A DNA stretch of 64,000 bases, taken from positions 806,001 to 870,000 of the forward strand of contig NC_037312.1 of the NCBI RefSeq assembly GCF_000143535.2. The letters run 5' to 3'. Position 1 is the first letter of the stretch. Each line of letters opens with the position of its first letter. Shown in pieces: positions 1-12,300 of this stretch. Source of the DNA: Botrytis cinerea B05.10. Its lineage: Eukaryota; Ascomycota; Leotiomycetes; Helotiales; Sclerotiniaceae. The notes beneath the pieces are model-generated. The model was not told the origin of the DNA. It was given only the letters and a program-made list of their open reading frames with translations, and ran no database searches. A program made the position numbers and the translations under genes.

Positions 1-158
1 GCTGAATCTGAGAAAAAAGCTTGTGGATGTACGCTCACCAAAGCTTTTGTGCTGAAAGAGAGCGTTCATCTGGAGATTATTGGTTTGCGTGACAGCACAT
101 GTTTGGAGAGATTGACACGGGTTCACGTAGAGACCTAGGCAAAGGCCGAGCACGTTTT

Positions 159-193
<35 letters not shown>

Positions 194-3100
194 GTAGACA
201 ATCGATGTTGGCGGTGCTTGGTGTTGGCAGTTTTTCTCTACGGTACGGTACGGTACGGTCTGGTAAATGGTGGTTGATTGTTTCATGAATCAAGCGAAGG
301 CCGGCAAACCACCAGAGGCCCCGCGCCAAGCAACCATAGGGATTAAATGGAGACCCAGGGACGGTCGAATGATGAAGTAATGATAAAGTAATGGCGAAGA
401 ATCATACGACTATTGTGTGTGTGTGTATGTACTGTTGGGACTGGTGTGCCTATACGAGCATAGTAATAAGGGGAAAAGGCAGACCAACAGATGGATGCTC
501 TGAGGGACTGAGGGACTGAGCGATACGACAGCGATACGACAGCGATACGAATTTCTACCGCCAGTCTGTTTGTTGCCTTACTCCTTACCCATCTCTCGAG
601 AGAATCAAGACTTCCTCATTTGCACAGCCATTCACGCTATCTCGAATGCATATCCATTGTTACATCATTTTCGTTGAAAGGAGCGCCCACGCACTTACTT
701 GCTTACTGCTTATTGATACTCTATGCAGCCCACATGTACATCCATCCCTCATTTAACCGATGTGGCGCGGGGCTGCGGTGACATTGCACGTCGTACTGTA
801 CGAAGGAGTAATATAATTCTTCTCCATTCTCCGTTCTCCATTCTCTGCTCTCTGCTCTCTGCTCTCTGCTCTCTCCGCCGCGCTATTAGAGTTTGAAGCC
901 CGCTTACCAATCGTCATCGCAGTACATGCTGGGCACAGTGATTTCTCAAAACAGCGGCCGACAGAAAATTAATAGGTTTGATGGCAGGGCAAGTAAGTAT
1001 TCGGTGACAGCGAATGAATTTCCTTTCTTTTTCTTCATTTTTGGGGAGATCTTCCGCATTCACCAGTCAGTCAGGCGTCCTGGTCCTGGGACTTTTCCGA
1101 GTCTCGGGATCTTTGAGGTGGAGTTGGAATCTTTGAGTTAGCCAACCTTGGCGAGATGACTTGTATGAGACAAATTACCATTGGTTTATACTCCCCGTAC
1201 ATCAGGTCTAAATCGCTCAATTTCTTTTGAGGGAGGGTATCAACACATTTGCCTTTTCCCAAGAGGTTTCATGAACCATTGCGCTGTCGAAAGATATGAT
1301 AGGGGCAATCATTATCTTACCGACTTCGATAGCCCTCCATCGTGCTGATCTTCTTGCAACTCAATCTCCCAGATATGCTTGGTACGATAATACGGTATTG
1401 CCTCGAAGGCGTGTCGGTAGCTGGTAGTGAATTCAACAAGTTCTAGATGTTGATAGAAATCCCTATCGAGAAAGACATGTATCAGGACGGCGAATCCCAC
1501 AAACTCTAGATGTCAAGGAAATCTATATAGAGAAAGACATGAATGATACATGTATCACAGTGTGATGTATTTTGTGCGCTCTGCTCAACCAACCGCAGAG
1601 AAAGGTCGGTCAAACTCAGCTGGTCAGAGATTGGTAAGTTTTCATGGGCCCTGGCTAAGTATATTTCCATAATTCCAGATACCGAGCAACGAGCGGTACA
1701 TGCAATAATAATAATAATAGATACGTAGTATGTACGGACTATGTACTGTACGTCTAACACAAAAGAGGACCAGACAGATATTATTTCTTTTGGAAGACGT
1801 GAAGAAGGGCTGAAAGACCCGAACCTTGGATTGACAAGTTCGTTTCCCCTTTCCCTCTTTATCCCCTAGTCGTCTTTTTTTTTCCAACGTTCAACGTCAG
1901 CATTATGCAACTATCTTCATATGCATGGTACAGCTCTGAATCCGGGAGGTTGTTGACCAGGAGACTAGGATTAAATTACTCGATTCTCAGCATCGGATCC
2001 AATCTTTTCTTTTCTTATGGCACGTAGGGAGGTAGGCATGATGTACAAAGGGTGCCCTTTAAGCATACCAAGCGTAGATATGTATATACGTTGAATGGAT
2101 GTGGATGTGGATGTGGATGGGTGTAGGTGTATGTGTATGTGTCTGTACGGGTGTGAATTGTACACAAATCTAGCCATTGAAATTTCAACCAGGGGTTTAG
2201 CTTAATATTAATCCCTCATAGAAAGAAAAAAAAAACGGCTTGAATAGGAAGATTTTTTTGTTGAAATTTTTGGAAAGGATTTCTTTCCTTAGACCGAGGA
2301 GCGTTATGCGATGAATTTTTTGACATAGCTAGGTTGTAGCTAGATAGCAGCTAGGTAGACAGTATTTTCACTGCATTCTATTTTACAAGCGATACCTTAC
2401 TCATAGGAGAAATACAAAATGAACATCGGTCAGTTACAGCTGACTCCTATGCCATGAACTGCCTAGTCGAGGAGAAAAGATAGCGAGGTAGCTAATATAG
2501 TCCTGAAAGCGGACCTTCGTCTTCTTCTTCTTCTTCTTCTTCACAAGCCTGAGAAATGGAGCAGAATCGGCTAAGCAGCTAGTCGGGAGGGAGATAGACA
2601 TGTATGTAACAGATGGACTATACGGAATGTATGCAGAGAGATTGATCGATAAACCGATTAAACCCTAGGGATAGATAGAGAGGCAGAGAGAGGTGTATGT
2701 ATGTATGTATATGTGTGTGTGTGTATATATGTATATAGGTAGTAGGTAGAAAACAATCCCTCTCCCCTTCTCACTCTCACCCAATTTATAACAAAGGCTC
2801 GAAAGAACAAAAGAGGCGAAAGAAACCAGATCCTCTCCATCTTACTTATTTTTTGGTCTGTCCTATTATTGTTAATTACAAACTGTGTCCAAGCAAGGCT
2901 GTGTGTGCTTTCTTGCTTTAACTTGTACTCAATCCGCAACCAGCAGGATCCCAAGCACAAGTGTTATTATATCATACCTGGGTGGCAGTACCCGGCTACT
3001 CGCAGTTCAATTACACCTTCATTTGCATCTCACCTGTCTTACTTACTCACCTTGCCTCTCTTACTCCTTTTCCCTCCTTTCCTGCGTCTTAGCAGCACCA

Positions 3101-3254
3101 CATCACCACAGACAGCACCACAGAACCAGCATCGATACAATCAAGATCTTCTCTCAAAAAGGAATACGGATACTTATATTACCGGCCCCGAGACCACCTG
3201 CACTAGGATTTCCCAACTCTACCGACCAATTAGTCTTGCACTTGAATCTTGATG
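1..3254. other. Gene-free region with many short tandem repeats
   Basis: I see no convincing coding gene here. Open frames are short, low in complexity and mostly lack an ATG start. The stretch is rich in microsatellites: TTTC near 155-193, CGGTA at 241-259, an 11-base unit at about 519-550, a 7-base TCTCTGC unit at about 843-874, GGATGT near 2098-2125 and CTT near 2515-2542. A 12-codon ATG frame starts at 3252 and could be an upstream ORF if the kinase leader extends that far. The region probably holds promoter and upstream DNA of the kinase gene that starts at 3833, but this is inference. Confidence 0.6.
155..193. repeat. (TTTC)n microsatellite
   Basis: About nine to ten uninterrupted TTTC units are read directly. 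It lies in non-coding DNA near the left edge of the window. A similar tract lies at the other end (about 62335-62372). Confidence 0.9.
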
Positions 3255-3832
3255 TCTCCTAGACTCTCCACTACCGTATTACCCAGTTGAGAACATCCGC
3301 TATCAATCCGGGAAACTCACATAAGCTTTTTTGGTGTGTGGCAGAGAAGCCAAGGGAAAAGGGAAAAGGGAAAAGGGAAAAGCCAAATCTCCATTTCTGA
3401 CCATTTGAGATTCCGACTCTGTTCCTTCACTCTTCCCTCTCTCTCACCTTCTTCCAACTTTACTTGGAATTCGCCTTCCAGAGCGAACGTGTATCAGAGA
3501 ATCCTCAAGCACACATACCATACACACACATCTTCGAATCCGCCAATCGCCATAGGAAAGTCCAACTCCGACTCTAGCTATACGCACTTCCACAATTGAT
3601 ACGCTGCTTCATTTCGATTTATAATTAAAAAAAAACCGGAATTCCCACTGTTCAATCTTATTCCGCATACGTCCCACACCCACACACCCACCCACACGCC
3701 CACAGAATAAAAACACAAATTTCCAACAAAGCACGGGCATTGCCCACGACCTCCGCCTTTGGCGGATATCTTTTTACTGATTGCAACCGATACGAAAGCG
3801 CATCTCAAATTCTTCAAGAACGCAAAATTATC
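3255..3832 (+). promoter_or_regulatory. ATG-free leader of the Hal-type kinase gene
   Basis: No ATG trinucleotide occurs on the plus strand from just after 3254 up to the kinase start at 3833, although about nine would be expected by chance in 578 bases. This fits a long transcribed 5' leader under selection against upstream starts. It contains a GGGAAAA tandem repeat at about 3353-3382, pyrimidine-rich stretches near 3421-3450, an A-run near 3628-3636 and a CACACCC-rich stretch at about 3674-3705. The transcription start is not known. Confidence 0.5.
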
Positions 3833-5495
3833 ATGGCGTCGGTCGCTGCCCCTAGAGATTTTGCTGAGAAGGCACAACCCTCCCCTACGCCTTCTTTACC
3901 TTCTTCCTCACATGGTTCTCCCCAATCTCGTCCTACAACCTCCAATGTCAGCGCCATCACAAGCACCGAAAATCTAAGCATGAATGGAACTACGAATGGA
4001 ACGATTACTCCTCCTCCTCCTGCCGTTCTCAAGGCAGCTCCTATGCCAACGACTGCCGAGAAACCTTCCATGACGAAACGTTTAACTCGAATGTTTTCTA
4101 CAAAGGAATCGATACGGTCAGAAATCAATCTCACATCTGCTGCCGCCTCTGGCTCCTCGACGCCAAAAGTTGTGGACGGCACAACATCTCCCAAATCATC
4201 TTCGAGACCTGGATCTCTGTCCCGCAAGACATCGTCACAAGAGAAGAAGAGCCCATCCGAAAAATCGAGTGCCACACCGAGTACAAAGGACAAAAATGGT
4301 TCGACAAAAGACAAAAAGGCACCGACAAACCATCAGCGATTCCTTACCATGCCTGATGTGCAAGGGGGCCACGAGCATCATCTGAAGAGTGCCAAGAGAC
4401 AAGAGAAACTTGGGGAAATGCTGCGAGGCTTGATTAGCGGGAAGGCGAAACAATCCGAAACCCATGAAGGCGAACAACAACTTTCACTCATGTCCAACTG
4501 GGTGGATCAACTGAAGCGTGAGAAAGAATCACTGGCTACAGAAAAGAAGGGTGGACCCAATGCGACGGCAACATTGGTTGACAAATACGGAAAATGTAAT
4601 GAAGTCATTGGTCGGGGTGCTTTCGGAATTGTCAGGATATCCCACAAGAGGTCTGAACAGGGAACCGAGCAACTTTACGCTGTGAAGGAATTCCGAAGAA
4701 GACCCGAAGAGAACGAAAGAAAATACAGCAAGAGACTCACTTCGGAATTCTGTATATCTTCCTCATTACGACACCCCAATGTCATCCATACCCTTGACCT
4801 CCTTCAGGACTCGAAGGGAGACTATTGTGAGGTCATGGAATTCTGTGCAGGTGGTGATCTTTACACTTTGGTACTCGCCGCCGGAAAGCTTGAAGTTGTG
4901 GAAGCGGACTGTTACTTCAAACAGATGATGCGTGGTGTCGAATACATGCACGAGATGGGAGTCGCGCATCGAGATTTGAAACCAGAAAATCTTCTTTTGA
5001 CCACACACGGTTCTTTGAAGATAACAGATTTTGGGAACGGCGAATGCTTTCGCATGGCTTGGGAGAAGGACGCACACATGGTAACTGGATTGTGTGGCTC
5101 CGCTCCTTACATCGCCCCAGAAGAGTATATTGACAAAGAATTCGACGCAAGAGCTGTCGACGTTTGGGCTACAGGTGTCATTTACATGGCCATGCGTACA
5201 GGACGTCACCTTTGGCGAGTCGCAAAGAAAGACGAAGATGAGTTCTATGAGAGGTATTTAGAAGGTCGAAGAGACGAGGAGGGATATGCTCCCATCGAGT
5301 CATTACATCGAGTATGTTTCCTTCCTACAATTCTTATTTCTGTATGAACTAACATGAATCAAGGCACGTTGTCGTAATGTCATCTACTCGATACTGGATC
5401 CAAATCCTCACCGCCGTATCACTGCTTCACAAGTTCTCAAGTCCGAATGGGGTCGTGAGATAAAACTCTGTCAAGCAGGTGAGGAAGGACTCTGA
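3833..5495 (+). CDS. Hal4/Hal5-type serine/threonine protein kinase
   Basis: This encodes a kinase of about 536 residues in two exons, 3833-5311 and 5364-5495, with a 52-nt GT-AG intron. ATG 3833 is the first in-frame ATG. Residues 1 to about 250 are Ser/Pro/Thr-rich and look disordered. The kinase domain follows: GRGAFG near residue 260, AVKEF with Lys285, HRDLKPEN with Asp381, and DFGNGECF with Asp399. DFGN followed by GECFRMAWE, and GLCGSAPYIAPEEY, are hallmarks of the fungal Hal4/Hal5/Npr1 group. In yeast these kinases stabilise plasma-membrane nutrient and potassium transporters, and a role in ion homeostasis is inferred here. The C-terminal tail depends on whether a second candidate intron (5479-5527) is removed. 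The family call is firm; the exact orthologue is not. Confidence 0.88.
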
Positions 5496-6025
5496 CATTA
5501 TGTGCTGGATAGCGGAATTACATGCAGAAAAAGCATGTTCAAGAGCATGATCGAACAGGCAAATCTTCAACAAGACCTCAAGCCATGTATAATCGACCAT
5601 AAATTCCGCTCGACCAGCAGCTTCAATTGTCAAGAATGTGGTTTCATTTGTTATTACGACCCTACTGGTATGGGAGCATATAAAGAATTGAAAGACGACA
5701 CTGGTGTCTCTTCAACATGAGCATTGCGCAATGAAGGGTGGCATATTTCACATGAGCATTACAGTACAGCAACAGTATGGCGTTTTGGGAGTACTTTTTA
5801 ATAAGCAGCACAGCAAATTTCCTTCTTCACGACCCTGGTTACTTTGCTTTTTCGTAGCTTTGATGCACACTTTTTACTCATTTTGAGCCATGGGTCTTTT
5901 TTCTTCGGCTTCTTATGAATGGCGAATTAGGAGAGCGAACGACACAGAAAGGGAATCTTCTTTTATGAGTACCCATGATACAAACAAGACTATACTTGAT
6001 ACAGTCGTTGTTTATCTTCTTCTTT

Positions 6026-6030
<5 letters not shown>

Positions 6031-6066
<36 letters not shown>
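6031..6066. repeat. Homopolymer run of 36 T
   Basis: Thirty-six consecutive T are read directly, by far the longest homopolymer in the window. It lies about 540 bases past the kinase stop. It could be a slipped homopolymer, or an A-tail relic of a minus-strand retroposed sequence, but no flanking element is recognisable. Confidence 0.9.
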
Positions 6067-6067
<1 letters not shown>

Positions 6068-6760
6068 GACAATTACAACCTTTTATTCTTAGAGAGAACG
6101 AGAGAGATATAGGCTGGGAGTATATTCTTTTAGTTTGGCTTGTCTCTGGCTCAGGAGTAGTCATGCTTTTGATGGATCAGAGATGGAGGTATGCACGAGT
6201 AAAAAATAGCTTGCGATTCTTGGCTGTGGCTTTTTGATACTTTTATGGCTGCGTGTGGCTTTTTTTCGGCAGAGGATGGGATGGATGGCTGGCTGAAAAG
6301 GGGGGTGGTTTTTGTGTTTTGAAGGTTCGGAAACATGGAGGGGTCTATGATATGATGGATACGTAGATAGGAAAAGGGAAGGTGCTACTGGGAGATTGTA
6401 GATAAACGACGAGAATGCGGAGCAGGAGGTGGGTAAAGGATGGATGGATGGATAGCTGAGACAAATCTTGTTCGTGTAGGAATCGAATGGAGAGGAAGAT
6501 AAAGAATGTGAATAAAGCAAGAAAGAAAGAAAGATCAAACGAGTTGATGCGTATGTTCCATTCGTGTTTGTGATGTAACATGGTGTGATGTGATGTGATA
6601 TGATATACTTACTTAAATCTAAACATCTAAAATATGAATAGGGAACCAACCCCCTATAAACATCGCGTATTTCATCTCCTTTCTTCAAAACCTATTTCCT
6701 AATTTCCTTAGCAGTGAAGATAGATGTTCTATATATGCTTCCTCTCTTCCCATCCCCATC

Positions 6761-6793
6761 CCCTATCTCTATCCCTATCCCTATCCCTATCCC
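6761..6793. repeat. CTATCC hexamer repeat
   Basis: Five to six copies of a six-base CTATCC unit, with one CTATCT variant, sit in the intergenic region between the convergent genes ending at 5495 and 7916. The unit resembles but does not match the fungal telomere unit CCCTAA. Confidence 0.8.
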
Positions 6794-7915
6794 AAGATCA
6801 CAATCGACTACCTACTCTCCTCACTCACAATCCCCACCGTGAATATTGTTCTCATAAATAACACTCACTCACCTCACTCACCTCACTCACGCGTAAACAA
6901 AAATATCAAAATATCAAAATATCAAGTACGTGGTAATTAATGTATATAGTATAGTATAGTGTAGTATAGTATAGTGAACGAGTACAATATGCTGCCAGCC
7001 AGGACAAAAATGGAATGAAGTAAAATGAAATACAATATGATATAATATAATATCATCATAGATAGATACGATGATATATATGATACAGTGTAACATAACA
7101 TAATATATAATATGATATAAACCTTCCATCTCACCTCCTCTCATCCCATCTTATTCTATCCCATCCCATCCTATCCATACACTCGAACTTTCCAATCCCT
7201 GTCGTAGCTCACCAAACATTCAACTCCCCAACACTCTTTACCCTTTGATTTCTCATTCCCATTGGAATACCACAGGCCCAAGACTATTTTTCCCTCTTCA
7301 TTTCTCCAGCAACGTACGCACTCGTCAATATGCTATGTTGTACTGTACTGCACTATACTGAACATACTTTAATCACCTCTGCAAAAGGGAAACACGAAAA
7401 GAACACACAACTCATGCAGTACGAAGCGAAGAAGTTTAAATATTAGAGATCTTTTTCATTGAATATAGAACATAATCCATTCCTCTTCTGAAAATATCTC
7501 CTCCTATCCTTATTTGCCTTCCGTTCCTATTCCCATTCCCCGTCCACCTTCAAGGATTGCCGAAAAAATCGTGGAAAATCATTGTATGCCATTCCCTTTT
7601 CCCTAACCACCCATCCGTTCACCCACAGACCCCTCCATTCCACACCACCCCCATTCACCCTAGCGAATTAAATATAATTGTGTCCATTATAACCATGAAT
7701 CAACGCATCAATCATATGAAGCAGTAGTAAGAAATCATTCAGTCGATCATAATGGCTCAAGAAAGTATACCGACAGGCACGTACAACATGCCCTGTCATC
7801 ATAAAACGCAAAAAGAGTATTGCCTTTCCCAGAAGTAAAAGTGAAGCTCCGGTTATAGCATTATTGTTTGATAGACGAAAGGAAAGAAGAAAAAGAGAGA
7901 CATGAAAACAAACAG

Positions 7916-9326
7916 TTAAGAATGGAAAAGATCCCAAGCCCGATTACACAGGCGCATGAACTCTTCCTTCTTCTGTTGTGAAGTCATAGGACTATCTCGT
8001 CCCTCTCCAAATGGTCCAGTTCGTCTTGATGTTGGTGGACCTTGTCCAAGTGGTGGACTAGCTCCCTCTTCGTACTCTGCTCTAGGTCTTCTTCTACCAC
8101 TGCTTCGACCAGCCTCCGAAGGTCTTGCGTTGACATTTGTAGGTGATGGAGGAGTGGGGGGTTGGTGGCCTCCGTAATGTACGAGTTTAGGCAGGAGTTC
8201 AGCACGACCACCAGCCAGATCAGCCTGTGCATCCTCAGCAGAACGGTATTCACGAGGACGCTGATGGCCTGCAGACGCTGGTGGTTGTGAAGTATGTCCT
8301 GGTGATGGGAAACCTGGCCTAGAGTTGGAATGCGATGAATTGGAATTTGAGTTCGAATTTTGGTACGCGTTTCCTCGTGGCGATTCACGGTGTGCACCTA
8401 GATTCTCAGCTGCGAAGACATCCGAAATTGGTGGTAGTCTATTGGCAGTTTGGGTAGCAGGTACATGATGGATGTGAGATGTGTTGGAGAGATTCGACGG
8501 TTGATTTGCGACGTGACGGGTTAGAGGTTGTGGTTGATGCCTGCCAGGAAAGCTATGATGCATTGGAGCGGATTGAATTACTCTCTCATTCGCAAATTGC
8601 TCGTGGGATGGTGCAACAATGCTTAGTCCCGGGGGCGCCTTTCTTCTAGATGTACCTGGGGTTTTTGCTGGTAATCCATTCAACTCTCTTTCTTTAGCGC
8701 TTTCCATTGGCGCATCACCAGGCTTAGCCGTTTGTTGTAACCGCGACTCGATAATATGTCTCTGTTGTTCACGAACAGATAAACTTCGCTGCAATTGTTC
8801 TCGCATCGTCGGATCTTGTGTGACGAAACCTGGTGAGAGACATGCCAAGCCGACGTCCTGAATACCCAATCCACCACTCTCCGCACCCCTACCAGTCAAT
8901 TGACTGGCTGATGGTCTTCCAGTACCTGGATTGACGCTCGAAGTGTTTTTGGTGAGATCAAGCTTTCGAGGTCTATGACGCGAAGTGGCAGTTATTTCAG
9001 GTGAGGATGGTTCCTTTTTAACGATTATCTTAGGTGGTGCACCACTGCGAGATCTGTTGAAATTACGACATTAGCATCATTTATTCAATTTGGCGATGGA
9101 TTGATTCGAGGAAGAATACATACGCAGTAGGTGAAGGTTTTGCTGAAGTTGATTTTGGACTTCCGCTCCCTGTACGCTGTGCCGCCATTGTTACGCTCGG
9201 TGTGGCTGACGTAGAGGGCATCCTTTGCGCCGGAGGAGAGTTCGAAGGTTTTGAAGGAGCGATATCAACATATGATGATCTGTCGTGAGGTACCGGTGAA
9301 GGGGCCATTGCAATAGCCGTACTCAT
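7916..9326 (-). CDS. Unrecognised Ser/Pro/Asn-rich protein
   Basis: Two exons on the minus strand, 9124-9326 and 7916-9053, joined across a GTATGT...CAACAG intron, give a protein of about 446 residues. I do not recognise the family. The protein is rich in Ser, Pro, Asn and Gln and is probably largely disordered. The most protein-like segments are a basic block (PPKIIVKKEPSSPE then RPRKLDL), a block with GLGIQDVGLACLSPGF followed by MREQLQRSLSVREQQRHIIE, and the extreme C terminus LCNRAWDLFHS. These short blocks inside low-complexity sequence suggest conserved interaction motifs, perhaps in a regulatory or nuclear protein; that is inference. Asn-Ser repeats lie near the middle. The start at 9326 gives MSTAIAMAP, and an upstream in-frame ATG near 9449 is possible. 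Confidence 0.72.
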
Positions 9327-12300
9327 TGTGATTGAGGTATGCAAGTTGTATGATTGAAGAGGAGGAAAAAAAAGAAGGTTCAATGTGGGAGATGGTGAAA
9401 CTTGCTGATGTTTGAAAATGAGGGAGCTTTCTCGCTTCCTTGTCTCCAATCAATCCGCGTGTAAGTAAAAGTCTTGAATGACTCTGTACTCTTCGCAATG
9501 TACAGAGTAAGGATTCAAGAATTAGTGCACACTGTACTTCTTTAAGTGATGTATGTGGTGCAGTAGTCGTAAAAGGCTTTTCTTTCCCTTTTCCCTTTTC
9601 CCTTCCGATTCTTGTACTCTCCCTCTTTCCGTATCTTTTCAAGATTCGGATTCGTGCGTCCGTCGGTCGGCGTATTTCCACAAATGCAGCGTAGAATTTG
9701 ATTATTACACTTCTCTGCGAGGTACAAAGGTATGCAGTCGACAAACTACAGGATAAAGAATAAGGAGGGAGTGTTGAGTCGAATGGTGGTTTGACTCGAG
9801 TTTTGACCTTTTACCAAGTATGTAGTAAGTGGTGAATGAAGGCAGTGCGTATTTTCCAGGTAGACCTAGTACTTTCCGTGCGGTGGCTTTGATAACAGTT
9901 ATGCGTTCAAATAGAAGGACAGGATTTGATGCTTAGGCTTCGTTTCGTTTTCGAATCGATCAACTTGCAACAGACGGTACGAGACTGATATGGTGTGCGT
10001 GTTGTTGCGAAGACGATAGATACTGGCTGGCACTTCTCGTGTGGTAGTTGAGGATAGGAATGGGAGGGAAGGCTTATCAGACGATAGTGGTGACTGATAG
10101 CTAGCTATACTGGTGAGATGGAGCAAGGACGTGGGTAGTTGTTATAAATAAATCAATAGCCAAAACCACACGGTGCTCGTGCAAGTATGCTGATGTCGTA
10201 AAAAGGAAGGAGAGAAGAAGGAGAAGAAGGAGAAGAAGGAGAAGAAGGAGAAGAAGGAGAAGAAGAAGTAATAACAGATCCGACCAGAGAGGGGTTCGCC
10301 TTCATAAAGAAACGAGAGGTCGCAGTCGCAGCAGTTTGAGAAAGGTCAGAATCGGTCTTTATGGGTGGCGGTGAGGTTTTATGAAAATTCGTTGCAATCG
10401 AGGCTTTTTCCAGGCTTTCGAGGCAATCGAGGCAATCGAGGTTTCTTAGGTGGGTGTGTTTCAGGTTATTTCGTATACAGGATAAGTAGGTCAGTTAAGA
10501 ACTCTTGAGACTCTTAGCGGGATCCTATACGCTTATTACTCCGTCGAGTATTATATTTATACGCATATCATCTGTATTAAGTAGACTAACACTCATATTG
10601 CTATAATCTCATATCACGTACATCACGTATATCACTTGTGTCAAGCAATCATCTCCATCCACATCATAGCATTCTTTCCATATGGAATCACGAAAGAGAG
10701 CACTCTTGATGCCTCGCGCTCGGAAGTCTTCAAGTCTGAAATTAATCGGTTTAATTGGATTCGATCATGGAGGAGACGAAAAGAGTATTATTACCTCCAC
10801 CCTCTTAGAGTGGTCAAGCTAGGGCGATCACATAAAAAAGAAAAAGAGAGAAAGAGGTTCAAACACCCGGTGCTAGTGCTAAGCAATGGGTGATGGTGGG
10901 TGCACTGGTCTTCTAATACTACTTGGGTTAAAGAACAGGGTGGGAATGGATTCATTGGCTGTCAAGGCTGTTTATTCAAGGTTCTTCGGCTGTATGGCTG
11001 TTTGATTGTTTGACATGGCTGTTGGTAATGGATTCAATGGGTGTTCGATCATGCGTGCGTGATACGAGCGAGTTACATACACATCCGAAGTGTTGATTTA
11101 TATGGATGTCATAAAGATTGACAGAAGCAGGGCGCTCGATGTTCAAGACGAGATCTTGGACACAGCACAGCACTTATGGATGGTAAACGTGTAGATGTCG
11201 ATGCCGGGCGTGAAGATTGCTGCAAACCCTTTTCCCGGTACAATAGAGTAGCATTCCGTATAAAATATCACTGAAGGATCCCCGGTCAAGTGTCAATGCG
11301 TTACTTCTAACTCGTGTCGATTTTAATTATATACCCCGTAGTCCGACACTGGAAGTTTGGGCTTCTCACAAGGAAAAGGAGGGCAGGAGAGGGGTTGAAA
11401 TCTTGATAGATGCATGGAGATGAAGGCAAAGCGTCGGATGAAATGGAGGGGAGATTATATGTTCCAGTCGAGTCACCAGTCTCATGTATTTTTGAATGCA
11501 AATTGGTCCCTTCGTACGTATTCGAAGACGTAAACATGGGAAACTAGGATGCTCTGTTGATTTGGATTTTGAGAGTAAGTGGATTGGAAGATCAGTATGA
11601 AGGAATCCCCCAAGGAATACAAAATTGGAGATGTGTAAAGTTTCATTATGGCGGGAGGGATTGGGCATTTGATGAAGATCCAAATTATACCTCCATTCAG
11701 CAACACAACTTCTGACGCCTTTGTTTCCGTGCTTGCTTGGGTTTGTTTGATCCGATATTTAAGGATTTTATTTAAGTTGAGTATCAATGCTTGAGAGCGG
11801 GAGGACACTGAGGTCATAATTTAGGATGGGATGAAGGATGGATTCGTATGTATTTCCACATGCGATCGTCAATATGGGAGTAGCTAGGTGGTATTGGGCT
11901 ATTTCAGATATAACGATGGCGATAACTTATATGTTGCCATGGGAGATTTCCTCTATAGTCAGTCATGCAATTCATTATACCCTTTACCCACCCACCAAGT
12001 TCAATGTATTTTCAGGAAATGAAGCTCAAGAAAAGCTTGGACATCATGAAAATCAACTATTGTTTTAGATTCAACTCAAGGCAGAGTGTGCGGTACCTAG
12101 TACCTGGCGGGATTCGGATAAATAGGGAAGTTCTAGGAGAAAACAGTAGATTAGATCTGGCAGCTGGTGTCTAACAGGTGGATGTGGTTGGTTATCAAAC
12201 ATGAATCAAATCCTAAATGTCTTGGCTATCATTTTCTCTGCCAATGAATATAAGACATCTTTGATGTAAGAATTGCCGTTGGAAAGTTTCAGCTCAATCT

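Larger units (their letters stand above)
5496..7915. other. Intergenic region rich in simple repeats
   Basis: No gene is supported. Minus-strand frames around 6161-6688 are low-complexity Ser/Pro/His-rich translations of repeats. Visible tracts are a run of 36 T (6031-6066), GGAT units near 6440-6451, CTATCC units (about 6761-6793), CTCAC units near 6866-6890, AAAATATC near 6898-6925, TATAG pentamers (about 6945-6975) and AT-rich ATAT/ATAATA stretches at about 7024-7115. The region lies between the 3' ends of the convergent kinase gene and the gene at 7916-9326, so it contains both 3' UTRs. Confidence 0.6.

Noticed and set aside
2869..3262. Two overlapping plus-strand frames of about 125 codons upstream of the kinase
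   Set aside because: Neither begins with ATG (TTG and GTG starts) and both translate to low-complexity sequence.
6161..6688. Minus-strand frame of 175 codons
   Set aside because: The translation is Ser/His/Pro-rich and derived from simple repeats, with no conserved-looking block.
6761..6793. Possible interstitial telomere repeat
   Set aside because: The unit is CTATCC (CCCTAT), not the CCCTAA expected for filamentous ascomycetes, and it lies among other microsatellites.
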